The translations under genes were made by a program, and so were the position numbers. Below are positions 54,730-64,000 of a DNA stretch of 64,000 nucleotides, in pieces (position 1 is the first letter of the stretch; each line of letters begins with the position of its first letter). Origin of the DNA: Thalassotalea sp. ND16A (GTDB lineage: Bacteria; Pseudomonadota; Gammaproteobacteria; Enterobacterales; Alteromonadaceae); the NCBI RefSeq assembly GCF_000764205.1, contig NZ_JQDZ01000012.1, positions 89,527 through 153,526 of the forward strand, given 5' to 3'. The notes below the pieces were generated by a model. The model was not told the DNA's origin. It made no database searches and saw nothing but the letters and a program-made list of their open reading frames with translations.

Positions 54730-56115
54730 ATGCGAACACCAATATTCAATGTATTGAAAAATTCAGGGAAGATCACTCTAGCCGTTGTTGCCCTTTGTGG
54801 CATTAGTGCTTGTGTCACTCAAAACTTTATCGAAGATAAACCGGTTGTTGACCGGGATTTCAGCGACGATCAAGTTGCCACAACTCGTATCTCTTTAGCA
54901 TTAGGTTACTTAAAAATGGGCAACACTGCCCAGGCAAAGTATAATTTAGAAAAAGCTAAACAACACTCGCCAAAACTGGTTGCGGTTTATACCGCGTTTG
55001 CCCATTACTACGAGAGCGTTGGTGAATACCAACAAACGGAAAAGTCCTATCTAACTGCGCTTGATTTGGCTGACGATGATGCCAATACGCTAAATAATTT
55101 TGGTGTGTTTTTATGCCGGCAAAATCGGGTTGATGAAGCGGAAGAGTATTTTTTAAAAGCCATTGCTGTGCCTAGCTATATTCGAGTGTCGGAAAGTTAT
55201 GAGAACATTGCACTTTGCTATTTAAAAGTCGAGCAGTTTGATAAAGCCGAACATGCGTTGCAACGCAGTATTGCCCATAGCCCCAATGGTGCATCCAGTT
55301 TAATTCAAATGGCACAATTGCAATACGCGAAAGCCGATTTTGAACAAAGTGCGACTTATTTAAGCCGTTTTGAATTGGCTACGCGTCGTTTTACCCCGCA
55401 AGCAATAGCGTTAGCATTTAAGGTACAAAAAAGTTTAGGTAACGAAGACATCGCCAATAATTACGCCACTATGCTATTGAAAATGTACCCCGATTCCACG
55501 CAAGCAAAAGCCTATCTGGACAATGAACTAGCGCAAATAGAAGCCGATAAACTGGCGATCAAATATTTGAAATTTAAGTTGATTAAATCTGGCGCAAAAA
55601 TTAACAAAAAACCAATTGTAGTACTAAACAAAAGCCAAAACAAAGCCAATGATGGTTTCAAGCAGCAACAGCCGCAAATTGATTTTGCTAATAATAAATT
55701 AGTGAATGACGCAACTATTGCCCGGCAAACGAGTCAAAGTATTGCCAAAAATAGTAAAATAGATGAGCAAATGCAGTTGCGAACCGGCAATAGCCAAGCG
55801 GCGACGAATGCCACTAAGCAACTTAACCAAGCTGCCGTGAACAATATAAAAACAATTAGTTCCCCAGTTAATATCGCTAGTACAGGTACGCAACCTAAAG
55901 TCAATGTAAATAACCAACAGGTGGCAGTAAAAAAGCAACAAACAGGCCAAACTAGCGACTTAGCCGATCTTGTGCATGTGGTTCGCGAAGGGGATAACCT
56001 GTATCAAATATCATTGAAATACAATGTTTTGATAAACTCAATTCGCCGTTGGAATAATCTTAATAAAGAAAACATCCATATTGGCCAAGTACTTAGATTG
56101 ACAAAACCAGAATAG
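54730..56115 (+). CDS. pilW: Type IV pilus assembly lipoprotein PilW/PilF with C-terminal LysM domain
   Basis: 461 residues from ATG 54730. Lipobox ISAC (Cys28) marks an outer-membrane lipoprotein. TPR repeats (about 40-250) match PilF/PilW, the pilotin needed for PilQ assembly, which is usually about 250 residues. Here a Q/N/K-rich linker (about 270-410) and a LysM domain (VVREGDNLYQISLKYNVLINSIRRWNNL, about 415-458) are added, so it may bind peptidoglycan. A TTG start four codons earlier is possible. Confidence 0.88.
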   Translation: MRTPIFNVLKNSGKITLAVVALCGISACVTQNFIEDKPVVDRDFSDDQVATTRISLALGYLKMGNTAQAKYNLEKAKQHSPKLVAVYTAFAHYYESVGEYQQTEKSYLTALDLADDDANTLNNFGVFLCRQNRVDEAEEYFLKAIAVPSYIRVSESYENIALCYLKVEQFDKAEHALQRSIAHSPNGASSLIQMAQLQYAKADFEQSATYLSRFELATRRFTPQAIALAFKVQKSLGNEDIANNYATMLLKMYPDSTQAKAYLDNELAQIEADKLAIKYLKFKLIKSGAKINKKPIVVLNKSQNKANDGFKQQQPQIDFANNKLVNDATIARQTSQSIAKNSKIDEQMQLRTGNSQAATNATKQLNQAAVNNIKTISSPVNIASTGTQPKVNVNNQQVAVKKQQTGQTSDLADLVHVVREGDNLYQISLKYNVLINSIRRWNNLNKENIHIGQVLRLTKPE

Positions 56116-56124
56116 ATCCGATAT

Positions 56125-57081
56125 ATGAATGAGAACAAAGAGCCTGTTGATATTAGTGATGATATCGAAGTGATAGGACCCGGTCAGTTGTTGCGTGATG
56201 CGCGCATCGCCAAAGGAATGACCGAAAGCGAGGTTGCCGAGCAACTGAATTTGCGTCTGGCATTAATAGAAAGTATCGAGCAAGAGTGTTTTGATAACAG
56301 TACCCCGAAAACCTTTATTCGTGGCTATTTAAAAAACTATGCGCGATTAGTGGGCATTAACACCGAAGATATTTTATCTAGCTATGAAATGCTCGATGTT
56401 GCTCAGCAGAACGATGCAGAAATGAAAAGTTTCTCACAAAGCAAGCGCAAGCAGGCTGAAGACAATCGTTTAATGCTAACCATTTATTTCATTGCTTTTA
56501 TCTTGATCGCGTTAACGGTTATTTGGTGGTGGCAAGACTCGGCTAAAATGGAGCCGTCGGTTGTGACCAATGCTGCACAACAAGAGCAAAGCACTAGCGC
56601 GGTTAACCCAACAACTGCAGATGACAAAAATGCGGTCACCAATGGCTCCATAGATAATAATACGGCGATTACGACACCAACTGATGCGCAATTGGCAGAG
56701 CAAACTGAAACGAATGACGCGGTGTTTGAACAACATATGGCAAATAATCCAGAGCCTGCGGACAATGTTGCTGTCATCACGAGTGCTACCGCAAACACTC
56801 GCGGCGAAGAAGATAGCGCGGTTGCAGGCGGGCAAAAAACCGATCAATTAGTCTTCAGTTTTGCCGGTGATTGTTGGGTTAATATTTTTGATGCCAGCGG
56901 TGAGCGCTTAGCCTGGGGCATAAAAAAAGCCGACTACGTAATGACGTTAAATGGCAAAGCGCCGTTTTCGATTACTTTAGGCAAACCAGAATTAGTGGCC
57001 ATTGATTATAATCAACAAGCCATAGATATGGACCAATTTCAGCAAGGTCAGATAGCCAAGTTTACCTGGCCGAAAAACTAA
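56125..57081 (+). CDS. rodZ: Cytoskeletal membrane protein RodZ
   Basis: 318 residues. Helix-turn-helix domain at about 15-85 (GQLLRDARIAKGMTESEVAEQL), a membrane helix at about 113-132, a long T/A/N-rich linker and a C-terminal periplasmic domain (FSFAGDCWVNIFDASGERLAWG). RodZ links MreB to the wall-synthesis machinery and supports rod shape. It starts 9 bp behind pilW. Confidence 0.93.
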   Translation: MNENKEPVDISDDIEVIGPGQLLRDARIAKGMTESEVAEQLNLRLALIESIEQECFDNSTPKTFIRGYLKNYARLVGINTEDILSSYEMLDVAQQNDAEMKSFSQSKRKQAEDNRLMLTIYFIAFILIALTVIWWWQDSAKMEPSVVTNAAQQEQSTSAVNPTTADDKNAVTNGSIDNNTAITTPTDAQLAEQTETNDAVFEQHMANNPEPADNVAVITSATANTRGEEDSAVAGGQKTDQLVFSFAGDCWVNIFDASGERLAWGIKKADYVMTLNGKAPFSITLGKPELVAIDYNQQAIDMDQFQQGQIAKFTWPKN

Positions 57082-57165
57082 TCTGAAAAAAAATACCAAA
57101 ATTAAGTATAATAACGGGGCCGGCTGATGTAGCGGGCCTTGTCAAGTGTTAAGTGTTGAGTAAAT

Positions 57166-58281
57166 ATGTTTAGTGAATCTCCAATCATTCGTCGTAAATC
57201 TACCCAGATAATGGTGGGCAATGTCCCGGTAGGTGGCGATGCGCCAATTACCGTACAGTCAATGACCAATACCCTGACTACAGACGTGGCGGCAACCGTT
57301 AAGCAAATTCAAGCGTTAGAAGATGTTGGTGCTGATATCGTGCGGGTCAGTGTGCCAACCATGGATGCCGCCGAAGCATTCAAACAAATCAAACAGCAGG
57401 TAAATATACCGCTAGTAGCTGATATTCATTTTGACTATCGTATCGCCTTAAAAGTTGCCGAGTACGGCGTTGATTGTTTGCGCATTAACCCGGGTAATAT
57501 TGGCCGGGAAGATCGTATTCGCTCGGTGGTAGAAGCCGCCAGAGATAACAACATCCCAATTCGGATCGGGGTGAATGGCGGCTCGTTAGAAAAAGACATC
57601 CAAGAGAAGTATCATGAGCCATGCCCGGAAGCCTTGCTTGAGTCGGCCATGCGCCATGTCGATATCCTCGATAGACTCAACTTCGATCAATTTAAAGTCA
57701 GCGTCAAAGCCTCTGATGTTTTTTTAGCCGTTGGCGCCTATCGTTTACTGGCAAAACAAATAAATAACCCATTGCATCTTGGTATTACTGAAGCCGGTGG
57801 TTTTCGCTCGGGTGCGGTGAAATCCTCTGTTGGCTTAGGTATGTTATTGGCTGAAGGTATTGGCGATACCCTGCGAGTGTCATTAGCGGCCGATCCGGTA
57901 CAAGAAATCAAAGTGGGTTTTGATATTTTAAAATCATTACGCCTGAGAAGTCGTGGCATTAACTTTATTGCTTGTCCAAGTTGCTCGCGCCAGGAATTCG
58001 ATGTGATATCCACGGTGAATGCGCTTGAAGAACGACTGGAAGATATTATTACGCCGATGGATGTGTCTATTATCGGCTGCGTGGTTAATGGCCCTGGAGA
58101 AGCGCTAATCTCTGATCTTGGACTTACTGGCAGTGCTCGAAAAAGTGGTTTTTATCTCGATGGTGAACGCCAACGTGAACGCATTGATAATAACGATATT
58201 GTCGATAATTTAGAGCAAAAAATTCGCGCACGTGCACAACAGTTGGATGCGAATAATAAAATTGACATCAAAGAAGTTTAA
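57166..58281 (+). CDS. ispG: 4-hydroxy-3-methylbut-2-enyl diphosphate synthase IspG
   Basis: 371 residues. Iron-sulfur enzyme of the non-mevalonate isoprenoid pathway. Blocks: [15 protein letters not shown], the C-terminal cluster cysteines in [13 protein letters not shown] and [12 protein letters not shown]. It lies 84 bp behind rodZ, in the conserved order. Confidence 0.97.
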   Translation: MFSESPIIRRKSTQIMVGNVPVGGDAPITVQSMTNTLTTDVAATVKQIQALEDVGADIVRVSVPTMDAAEAFKQIKQQVNIPLVADIHFDYRIALKVAEYGVDCLRINPGNIGREDRIRSVVEAARDNNIPIRIGVNGGSLEKDIQEKYHEPCPEALLESAMRHVDILDRLNFDQFKVSVKASDVFLAVGAYRLLAKQINNPLHLGITEAGGFRSGAVKSSVGLGMLLAEGIGDTLRVSLAADPVQEIKVGFDILKSLRLRSRGINFIACPSCSRQEFDVISTVNALEERLEDIITPMDVSIIGCVVNGPGEALISDLGLTGSARKSGFYLDGERQRERIDNNDIVDNLEQKIRARAQQLDANNKIDIKEV

Positions 58282-58399
58282 TTAATCGGCTATCTGACGT
58301 TATATGTTGTATAAATAACCGCATATACCCTATAATGCCGCCTTTATTTTAATAAAATATCGATTACTATTATCGATAAAACCAAAGAGAACGGCTTAA

Positions 58400-59680
58400 G
58401 TGAGTAAAGCGATTCAAGCAATACGTGGTATGAATGACTGTTTGCCCGGCGAAACCAATAAATGGCAAATGGTGGAAGACGTGCTGCGTCGTGTTGCCGG
58501 CAATTATGGCTATGCAGAAATTCGTATGCCAGTGTTGGAGTCTACCAACCTGTTTAAACGCGGTATTGGTGAAGTTACCGATATTGTTGAAAAAGAAATG
58601 TACACCTTTGAAGACCGTAACGGCGACAGCTTAACACTTCGCCCAGAAGGTACGGCAAGCTGTGTACGCGCAGGTAACCAACATGGTTTACTTTACAATC
58701 AAGAGCAACGATTATGGTATATGGGACCGATGTTTCGCCATGAACGTCCGCAAAAAGGCCGGTATCGTCAGTTTCATCAATTTGGGATAGAAACCTACGG
58801 TATTGCCAGTGCCGATATCGATGCTGAAGTTATTATGCTCAGTGCACGACTTTGGCGGGAACTTGGCATCAATGAATTTGTCACACTAGAGCTGAACTCA
58901 TTAGGTTCAAATCAGGCACGTGCGGATTATCGTGATGCTTTGGTTGAGTTTTTGACGAAACATGAAGAACTATTGGACGATGATTCTAAGCGTCGCATGC
59001 ACTCTAATCCGCTACGCGTATTAGACAGTAAAAACAAAGATGTGCAGGCATTGCTGGTTGATGCCCCTAAGTTTTCTGACTCTTTAGATGAAGAATCAAA
59101 GCAGCATTTTGCCAATCTTTGTCAGCGTTTGGATGCCGCCGGCATTAAGTATCAAATCAATGAGCGTTTGGTTCGTGGTCTCGATTACTACAACCGTACT
59201 GTTTTTGAGTGGGTAACCGATAGTCTGGGCGCACAGGGCACAGTTTGTGCTGGTGGCCGTTACGATGGTTTGGTTGCACAGCTTGGCGGCAAAGGCACTC
59301 CGGCAGTAGGCTTTGCCCTAGGTATTGAGCGTTTGGTATTGATGTTAACCGAATTAGAAAAATTAGAAAATATTCGGGCAACGACAGACGTTTACATGGT
59401 AATGGTGGGCGAAGGTGTCGACTTTACCGGTTTGGCGTTAGCTGAACAATGGCGTGACCAGGTACCGAATATACGTATTCAGGGCCATTGTGGTGGCGGT
59501 AAGTTTAATAAACAAATGAAACGTGCAGATAAGTCTGGTGCGGCGATTGCGATAATTTTAGGTGAGTCTGAAATTGCCAGTGAGCAAGCAACCGTAAAAT
59601 ATTTGCGTGAAAATAAAGAACAACAAACTGTCGCATTCAGTGATATCGCGCAGTTATTAGAACAGTTAATTGAAGGGTAA
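58400..59680 (+). CDS. hisS: Histidine-tRNA ligase
   Basis: 426 residues, class II synthetase. Motifs: [10 protein letters not shown] at the start, [18 protein letters not shown] (motif 2), [15 protein letters not shown] (histidine A), and [13 protein letters not shown] (motif 3), then the anticodon domain. It starts with GTG at 58400. The last bases lie 4 bp ahead of the yfgM start. Confidence 0.97.
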   Translation: MSKAIQAIRGMNDCLPGETNKWQMVEDVLRRVAGNYGYAEIRMPVLESTNLFKRGIGEVTDIVEKEMYTFEDRNGDSLTLRPEGTASCVRAGNQHGLLYNQEQRLWYMGPMFRHERPQKGRYRQFHQFGIETYGIASADIDAEVIMLSARLWRELGINEFVTLELNSLGSNQARADYRDALVEFLTKHEELLDDDSKRRMHSNPLRVLDSKNKDVQALLVDAPKFSDSLDEESKQHFANLCQRLDAAGIKYQINERLVRGLDYYNRTVFEWVTDSLGAQGTVCAGGRYDGLVAQLGGKGTPAVGFALGIERLVLMLTELEKLENIRATTDVYMVMVGEGVDFTGLALAEQWRDQVPNIRIQGHCGGGKFNKQMKRADKSGAAIAIILGESEIASEQATVKYLRENKEQQTVAFSDIAQLLEQLIEG

Positions 59681-59684
59681 CGTT

Positions 59685-60317
59685 GTGGAAACATATCAAA
59701 CAGAAGAACAACAAGTAGAAGCGATTAAAAATTATTGGTCTGAAAATGGCAACTCATTAATTGCCGGTTTAGTGCTCGGTTTAGGTGGTTTTGTTGGTTG
59801 GAATTACTACCAGGATAGCCAACTTGAAACCCAGCAAATTGCTTCTTATCAATATCAGCAAACCATGCAGGCGTTTGCTCAGCAAGAAGATAACTTCCGT
59901 GCCAACACCCAAGCTTTTATCGATGCCAATAAGGAAACTGCTTATTCCGCTTTTGCTTCACTCGCGTTAGCGAAAGATGCGGTTGATCATCAGGATTATA
60001 CAGCGGCACAAACCCATTTAACCAAAGCAGTAGCGCTTGCGGCCAATGAAAACCTGCAAGCCATTGCCTTAATTCGTTTAGCGCGTGTACAAGTTCAGCT
60101 GCAAGCTTATAGCGAGGCGTTAGCGACACTTGCTAAACCAATGCCGGAAACTTTTAAAGCCGGTATCGAAGAAGTGAAAGGTGATGTTTATTTGCAACAA
60201 GGTAACAAAGAGCTTGCTCGCAGTGCCTATCAGGCAGCAGCCGATGCAGGAGGCTTACAAGCCAACCCAACATTACAAATAAAACTGGATGATCTAACCG
60301 TAAACGTAGCGGGTTAA
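59685..60317 (+). CDS. yfgM: Ancillary SecYEG translocon subunit YfgM
   Basis: 210 residues from GTG 59685, chosen because it gives the family start METYQTEEQQVEAIKNYWSENG and has AAGGG about 8 bases upstream; a TTG at 59670 lies inside hisS. One membrane helix (about 22-42) and a TPR-like periplasmic part follow. YfgM binds SecYEG and the chaperone PpiD. It lies between hisS and bamB. Confidence 0.92.
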   Translation: METYQTEEQQVEAIKNYWSENGNSLIAGLVLGLGGFVGWNYYQDSQLETQQIASYQYQQTMQAFAQQEDNFRANTQAFIDANKETAYSAFASLALAKDAVDHQDYTAAQTHLTKAVALAANENLQAIALIRLARVQVQLQAYSEALATLAKPMPETFKAGIEEVKGDVYLQQGNKELARSAYQAAADAGGLQANPTLQIKLDDLTVNVAG

Positions 60318-60328
60318 AGGAGGTTTTT

Positions 60329-61555
60329 TTGACTATTTTCAATAAACGCATCCTTAGCGCAATATTACTTTCGGCGGCATTAGTTGGCTGCTCTTCTGAT
60401 GATGATGAAGAAGAGGCTCCGTTATTTGCAGAACTTACCGAAATTGAAGAGCAATTTAGCCCCGAAGTTGTGTGGCATGAAAGCGTAGGAGACGGGGTAG
60501 AGCATTACTTTTCTCGTCTATCGCCAACGGTTGCCTTTGATAAAGTATTTTCCGCCAGCCGCTTTGGTGATGCCTATGCATTTGACATCGAAACCGGTGA
60601 TGAAGTTTGGCATGTCGACTTAAGCGATATCAATGACGAACTTGGCTTTTTTGACGATGCGGTCTCCGCTCGTATTGCCGGTGGCGTTGTTGCTGGCTAT
60701 AACAAGGTGTTTTTGGGTAGTGAAAATGGTGACGTTTTTGCCCTTGACGCTGAAACGGGTGAGCTAGTCTGGCAAGCAAAAGTGCCGGGCGAAGTGATTT
60801 CGCAACCGGCATTAGATAGCAACTTAGTGGTGGTTAACACCGCATCTGGTGCACTGGTTGCCCTTGACGCTGCAACTGGTGAGCAAAAGTGGAAAACTGA
60901 TCAGTCAGTGCCGCCGTTATCACTCCGTGGTGTCAGTGGTGTTGCGATCAACTCCGGTGGTGCCTTTGTTGGTTTGGCTTCTGGTGAAATTGGCGTTTTC
61001 ATTCTAGAGAATGGTCAGCAAGGTTGGACCAAAGAAATTGGTGAGCCAAGTGGCGCTACTGAATTGCAACGCATTGTCGATGTTGACGTAACGCCAGTAG
61101 TGTTTGGTGATAAAGTGTTCGCCATTTCATCCAACGGTAACTTGGCGGCCATCGATTTGCGCAGTGGTCGTGAAGTGTGGAAGCGTAAATATTCTTCGTT
61201 CAGAAAGCTTAGCATTGCTGGCAATCAAATTTTTGCCACCGATATACAAGGCCACTTGCATGCGATTAATCGCAATTCCGGTATGGAACTGTGGTCTAAC
61301 CTACAACTGACTAACCGTGGTACAACCGGTGCAGTGAGTGTTGATGATTATGTTGTGGTCGGTGATTTTGAAGGTTATTTGCACTGGATCAGCAAAGCTG
61401 ACGGAAAAATTGTTGCTCGTCATGAAGTCGATTCCAGTGGCATTTACGTGACCCCAATTGCCCATAATGGCTTGTTGTATGTGCAAAGTCGCGATGGTGA
61501 TTTAGAAGTGATTAAAACCCCTGAAATCATCGCAGCAGACAGCGAACAAGACTAA
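60329..61555 (+). CDS. bamB: Outer-membrane assembly lipoprotein BamB
   Basis: 408 residues. Lipobox LVGC (about Cys18), an acidic linker, and an eight-bladed propeller with repeating G-x-V-x-A-L-D-A-x-T-G-x-x-x-W units. It supports the BamA machine in inserting beta-barrel proteins. The start is a TTG (60329) five bases behind a strong AAAGGAGG site. Confidence 0.96.
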   Translation: MTIFNKRILSAILLSAALVGCSSDDDEEEAPLFAELTEIEEQFSPEVVWHESVGDGVEHYFSRLSPTVAFDKVFSASRFGDAYAFDIETGDEVWHVDLSDINDELGFFDDAVSARIAGGVVAGYNKVFLGSENGDVFALDAETGELVWQAKVPGEVISQPALDSNLVVVNTASGALVALDAATGEQKWKTDQSVPPLSLRGVSGVAINSGGAFVGLASGEIGVFILENGQQGWTKEIGEPSGATELQRIVDVDVTPVVFGDKVFAISSNGNLAAIDLRSGREVWKRKYSSFRKLSIAGNQIFATDIQGHLHAINRNSGMELWSNLQLTNRGTTGAVSVDDYVVVGDFEGYLHWISKADGKIVARHEVDSSGIYVTPIAHNGLLYVQSRDGDLEVIKTPEIIAADSEQD

Positions 61556-61634
61556 CCAGTTAGACGATTCATCGCACAAGGGAAAATTAAATATTAATTA
61601 ACCCATTGTCCTGGTTTTAGTTTGCTAAAATTAT

Positions 61635-61677
61635 AAACGGTCCCACATAATCTGTTGGGGCCGTTATTTGTTTTTTT
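61635..61677 (+). terminator. bamB terminator
   Basis: AACGGTCCC pairs with GGGGCCGTT around a 12-base loop (one bulge), followed by ATTTGTTTTTTT. Confidence 0.8.
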
Positions 61678-61711
61678 ACTGACATTTTTTTAATCTAAAA
61701 ATGTCAGTTTT
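61678..61711 (+). promoter_or_regulatory. Second hairpin in the der leader
   Basis: ACTGACATTTTT pairs with AAAAATGTCAGT around a short loop, and is followed by TTTATTTATTTT. It lies directly behind the bamB terminator and ends about 20 bp before der. It can be a second terminator or a leader structure. Confidence 0.6.
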
Positions 61712-61729
61712 ATTTATTTTGAGGTAGCC

Positions 61730-63199
61730 ATGCTTCCGGTAGTTGCTCTTGTTGGGCGTCCTAATGTAGGTAAATCAACACTATTTAATCGTTTAACCCG
61801 TACTCGTGATGCTCTGGTTGCAGACTTCCCCGGGTTAACGCGTGACCGTCAATACGGCCAGGCCGAAGTTGAAGGCTTGCCATTTATCGTTATTGATACC
61901 GGTGGTATCGAAGGAAACGAGAAAGGCATCGACGCGTTAATGGCGGAGCAATCTCTGCTGGCCATTGATGAAGCCGATGCAGTATTGTTTATGGTTGATG
62001 CCCGCTCTGGCTTAACTGCTGCCGATCTGGCTATTGCTGAACATCTTCGTAAGCAAAGCAAGAAAGTGTTCATCGTTGCCAATAAAATTGATGGCGTTGA
62101 CGCCGACTCTGCCGTCGCTGAATTTTACGATCTTGGTCTGGGAGATGTGCATCCTATTGCTGCTGCCCATAACCGGGGCGTAACGCAATTAGTGAACCTG
62201 GCCTTAGCGCCACATATTGAAACCTTATCGGCCAGCGAGCTGGAAACAAGCCACAAAGTGGTTGATTTAGCCGAAGGTGAAGAGTTTGATGATTCTGATG
62301 AAACGCAAGCCGACGATAAAATTAAACTGGCCATTATTGGTAAACCCAATGTTGGTAAATCAACGCTTACCAACCGTATTTTAGGCGAGGAACGTGTTGT
62401 TGTTTATGACATGCCCGGCACTACTCGTGATAGCGTTTATATTCCGATGGAACGCGGTGATAGAGAATACACCTTAATTGATACCGCCGGTGTTCGTCGT
62501 CGTAAAAATATGACCGAAGCGATAGAGAAATTTTCGGTAATAAAAACCTTACAAGCGATCCAAGACTCCAACGTAGTGCTATTACTGATTGATGCCAGAG
62601 ACGGTATTACTGATCAAGATTTAAGCCTGTTAGGCTTTGTGCTCGAATCAGGTCGCTCGTTAGTACTGGTTATCAATAAATGGGATGGACTGGATAACGA
62701 CATTAAAGACAGAGTAAAGTCTGAGCTCGATCGACGTTTAGGCTTTATCGACTTTGCTCGTATTCACTTTATCTCTGCCTTGCACGGCACCGGGGTAGGG
62801 CATTTATTCGAATCTGTTGACGAAGCGTTCGACTCGGCCACCAAACGTACTTCCACGGCGATGCTAACCAAGATTATGGACATGGCCGCATTCGATCATC
62901 AACCGCCATTAATTCGTGGTAATCGGGTGAAACTTAAATACGCCCATGCCGGTGGTTATAATCCGCCACTGTACGTTATTCACGGTAACCAGGTTGATCA
63001 ACTGCCACAATCGTATAAGCGTTATCTGATTAACTATTTCCGTAAATCGTTAAAAATTATGGGCACGCCGATTAAAGTCGAATTCAGAGGCACGGTAAAC
63101 CCGTTTGCCGGCAAACGTAAACTGACCTGGACCGAGCGTAAGAAAAAAGCGCGTGAGACTCAAGGTTGGAGCGACGAAGCAAAAGCCAAGAAAAAGTAA
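61730..63199 (+). CDS. der: Ribosome assembly GTPase Der
   Basis: 489 residues with two G domains: GRPNVGKST (about 8-16) with NKID-type VANKID, and GKPNVGKST (about 203-211) with NKWD, then a KH-like domain. Der acts in assembly of the 50S subunit. It follows bamB as in many gammaproteobacteria. A strong terminator follows. Confidence 0.98.
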   Translation: MLPVVALVGRPNVGKSTLFNRLTRTRDALVADFPGLTRDRQYGQAEVEGLPFIVIDTGGIEGNEKGIDALMAEQSLLAIDEADAVLFMVDARSGLTAADLAIAEHLRKQSKKVFIVANKIDGVDADSAVAEFYDLGLGDVHPIAAAHNRGVTQLVNLALAPHIETLSASELETSHKVVDLAEGEEFDDSDETQADDKIKLAIIGKPNVGKSTLTNRILGEERVVVYDMPGTTRDSVYIPMERGDREYTLIDTAGVRRRKNMTEAIEKFSVIKTLQAIQDSNVVLLLIDARDGITDQDLSLLGFVLESGRSLVLVINKWDGLDNDIKDRVKSELDRRLGFIDFARIHFISALHGTGVGHLFESVDEAFDSATKRTSTAMLTKIMDMAAFDHQPPLIRGNRVKLKYAHAGGYNPPLYVIHGNQVDQLPQSYKRYLINYFRKSLKIMGTPIKVEFRGTVNPFAGKRKLTWTERKKKARETQGWSDEAKAKKK

Positions 63200-63215
63200 T
63201 CAAATATAATCAATC

Positions 63216-63245
63216 AAAAAAGGTGACCAGCGGTCACCTTTTTTG
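63216..63245 (+). terminator. der terminator
   Basis: AAAAAAGGTGACC pairs with GGTCACCTTTTTT around AGC. It closes the rlmN-to-der run. Confidence 0.92.
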
Positions 63246-63328
63246 TTGGCGGGGTTTCAACCTCGCATTTGGTTAGCGGGGTTGATTGCTGCACAAAGAA
63301 GCTTAACTATCGGCTTTTAACCTCGCGC
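63246..63328. repeat. Short GGGTTTCAACCTCGC repeats
   Basis: GGCGGGGTTTCAACCTCGC (63248-63266) forms a small hairpin and recurs partly at 63318-63330 (TTTTAACCTCGCG), at 63788-63801 (GGCAGGGTTTCAACC) and at about 50229 (GGGTTTTTAACCTCGCG). It looks like a very short dispersed palindromic repeat. Confidence 0.55.
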
Positions 63329-63628
63329 CTAAACCCATTTCTTAAAATACTTCAAGTTATCTAATTTGTTTTGTATATACTCAAGTGTGCTTTTATTGCT
63401 GTTATAATCCTTGTATTCAAGCTCGCATAGCATTACATCACTAAATAAATCTTCTTGAATTATGCATTCATTGAGTGCTTTTTTAGAGTCAGCAAGCGCG
63501 TCCTTATTGTTCTTAACCGACTTGGTAAGAAACTGCTCATGTTTGAAAGTGTCGTACGCATTAACTAATGTTGGAGCGGCAAGGGTTACTAATGCCGCGG
63601 TACTGATAATTACTAATAATTTGTTCAT
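63329..63628 (-). CDS. Small secreted protein of unknown function
   Basis: 99 residues from ATG 63626-63628, chosen because it starts a clear signal peptide (MNKLLVIISTAALVTLAAPTLVNA). The mature part is helical, lysine-rich and has two cysteines (ECIIQ, MLCELEY) that could form a disulfide. No family was recognised. It is convergent with der. Confidence 0.65.
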   Translation of the reverse strand: MNKLLVIISTAALVTLAAPTLVNAYDTFKHEQFLTKSVKNNKDALADSKKALNECIIQEDLFSDVMLCELEYKDYNSNKSTLEYIQNKLDNLKYFKKWV

Positions 63629-63824
63629 GTTATATCCGAATGCCTGTAATAATTCGTTAAAGGTTGTTACCTTCAAATGGCTATGTATTCTACAGGGGCT
63701 CTCCCCGAAAACAGCTATCAAAAAGGGTGTATTTATTGTCATTAATAACAAATGCGCTTAATGCCTTTTTAGGCGATAGAAAGTTGGCAGGGTTTCAACC
63801 TGAAGGATCCCCACAAGTTTAATC

Positions 63825-64000
63825 TCACGTTTCATTAACTAATTCAGTTAGAGCGAGCCTAAGTTCGCTCTTCGTTAGTCGATATTGCCTTCCTTGGTGC
63901 TGCAATAATCTCAATGCTAAATAGCCATATGATAAAACTCTTCTTTGTAAGGTGTTGGCTTGAAATTGACGGTGATAACCGTTTATTTCAGCGGCTTTAC
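63825..64000 (-). CDS. Possible C-terminus of a gene entering from the right edge
   Basis: An open frame runs from the right edge (first full codon 63996-63998) to TGA at 63825-63827, 57 codons without a stop. It reads like a helical, basic polypeptide (GYHRQFQANTLQRRVLSYGY, then LRLALTELVNE). No family was recognised and there is no start inside the window. The region 63629-63824 shows no gene. Confidence 0.4.
   Translation of the reverse strand, partial: KAAEINGYHRQFQANTLQRRVLSYGYLALRLLQHQGRQYRLTKSELRLALTELVNET

Noticed and set aside
1..64000. Defence island, prophage, integron or complete insertion sequence
   Set aside because: No integrase, transposase, restriction, toxin-antitoxin or phage structural gene was recognised on either strand. 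The window is mostly conserved housekeeping and respiratory genes.
1..64000. tRNA or rRNA genes
   Set aside because: No TTCGA-type T-loop with fitting arms and no rRNA-like sequence was noticed. A tRNAscan run would settle this.

Overview
The window reads as an ordinary chromosomal segment of a marine gammaproteobacterium of the Alteromonadales. The low-GC coding style, the gene orders pilT-pilU/yggS-proC-yggT/rdgB-hemW and ndk-rlmN-pilW-rodZ-ispG-hisS-yfgM-bamB-der, the napEFDABC order and the abundance of 7-bp intergenic tandem repeats suggest a Colwelliaceae-like organism (Colwellia/Thalassotalea type). This placement is by gene content and order only. No tRNA, rRNA, complete insertion sequence, prophage or CRISPR array was seen.

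Layout. 1-3.6 kb: small stand-alone genes (DUF2750, LURP-one-like, CnoX-like thioredoxin/TPR, msrA, DUF3820, rmf). 3.6-10.4 kb, minus strand: one tight ten-gene operon for molybdate uptake and molybdenum cofactor synthesis, moaA-mobA-moaB-moaC-moaD-moaE-modA-modB-modC-moeB. 10.9-13.7 kb: a porin-like outer-membrane protein and moeA, divergent around two FNR-like boxes. 14.9-19.4 kb, minus strand: periplasmic nitrate reductase napEFDABC behind a perfect FNR box. Cofactor synthesis, molybdate import and the Mo-bis-MGD nitrate reductase are therefore side by side, with the promoters that could be read pointing to anaerobic control.

19.6-35.6 kb: tmcA with an ABC exporter, a GNAT enzyme, an S9 peptidase, several small proteins, acpH, a cyclophilin, a nitroreductase, an MFS transporter, two lipoproteins, an AraC regulator with a divergent fatty-acid-hydroxylase-family membrane enzyme, and a membrane-protein pseudogene. 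35.8-50.2 kb: purL, mltF, tadA, hemW, rdgB, DUF4426, yggT, proC, yggS and the twitching ATPases pilT/pilU. 50.4-63.2 kb: iscX, maeA, ndk, then rlmN-pilW-rodZ-ispG-hisS-yfgM-bamB-der. 63.3-64 kb: a small secreted protein and an open frame running off the right edge.

The most interesting signals are intergenic. (1) A roughly 270-bp MITE-like element with TATACCCG terminal inverted repeats lies inside the moaA leader. The leader's 3' half closely matches the E. coli moaA Moco riboswitch, so the element seems to sit in a peripheral stem of the riboswitch. (2) A second copy lies between purL and mltF, and its edge forms a purL promoter. (3) Arrays of 7-bp repeats (CTAGGAA, GTACAAG, GCTACGG, GAAACGA classes) recur right behind stop codons, always with the same polarity toward the upstream gene and usually ahead of a hairpin or terminator; in three genes the TAG stop codon is itself part of a CTAG heptamer. 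(4) A perfect 32-bp palindrome lies behind moeA. (5) napE (51 codons) is present although very short.
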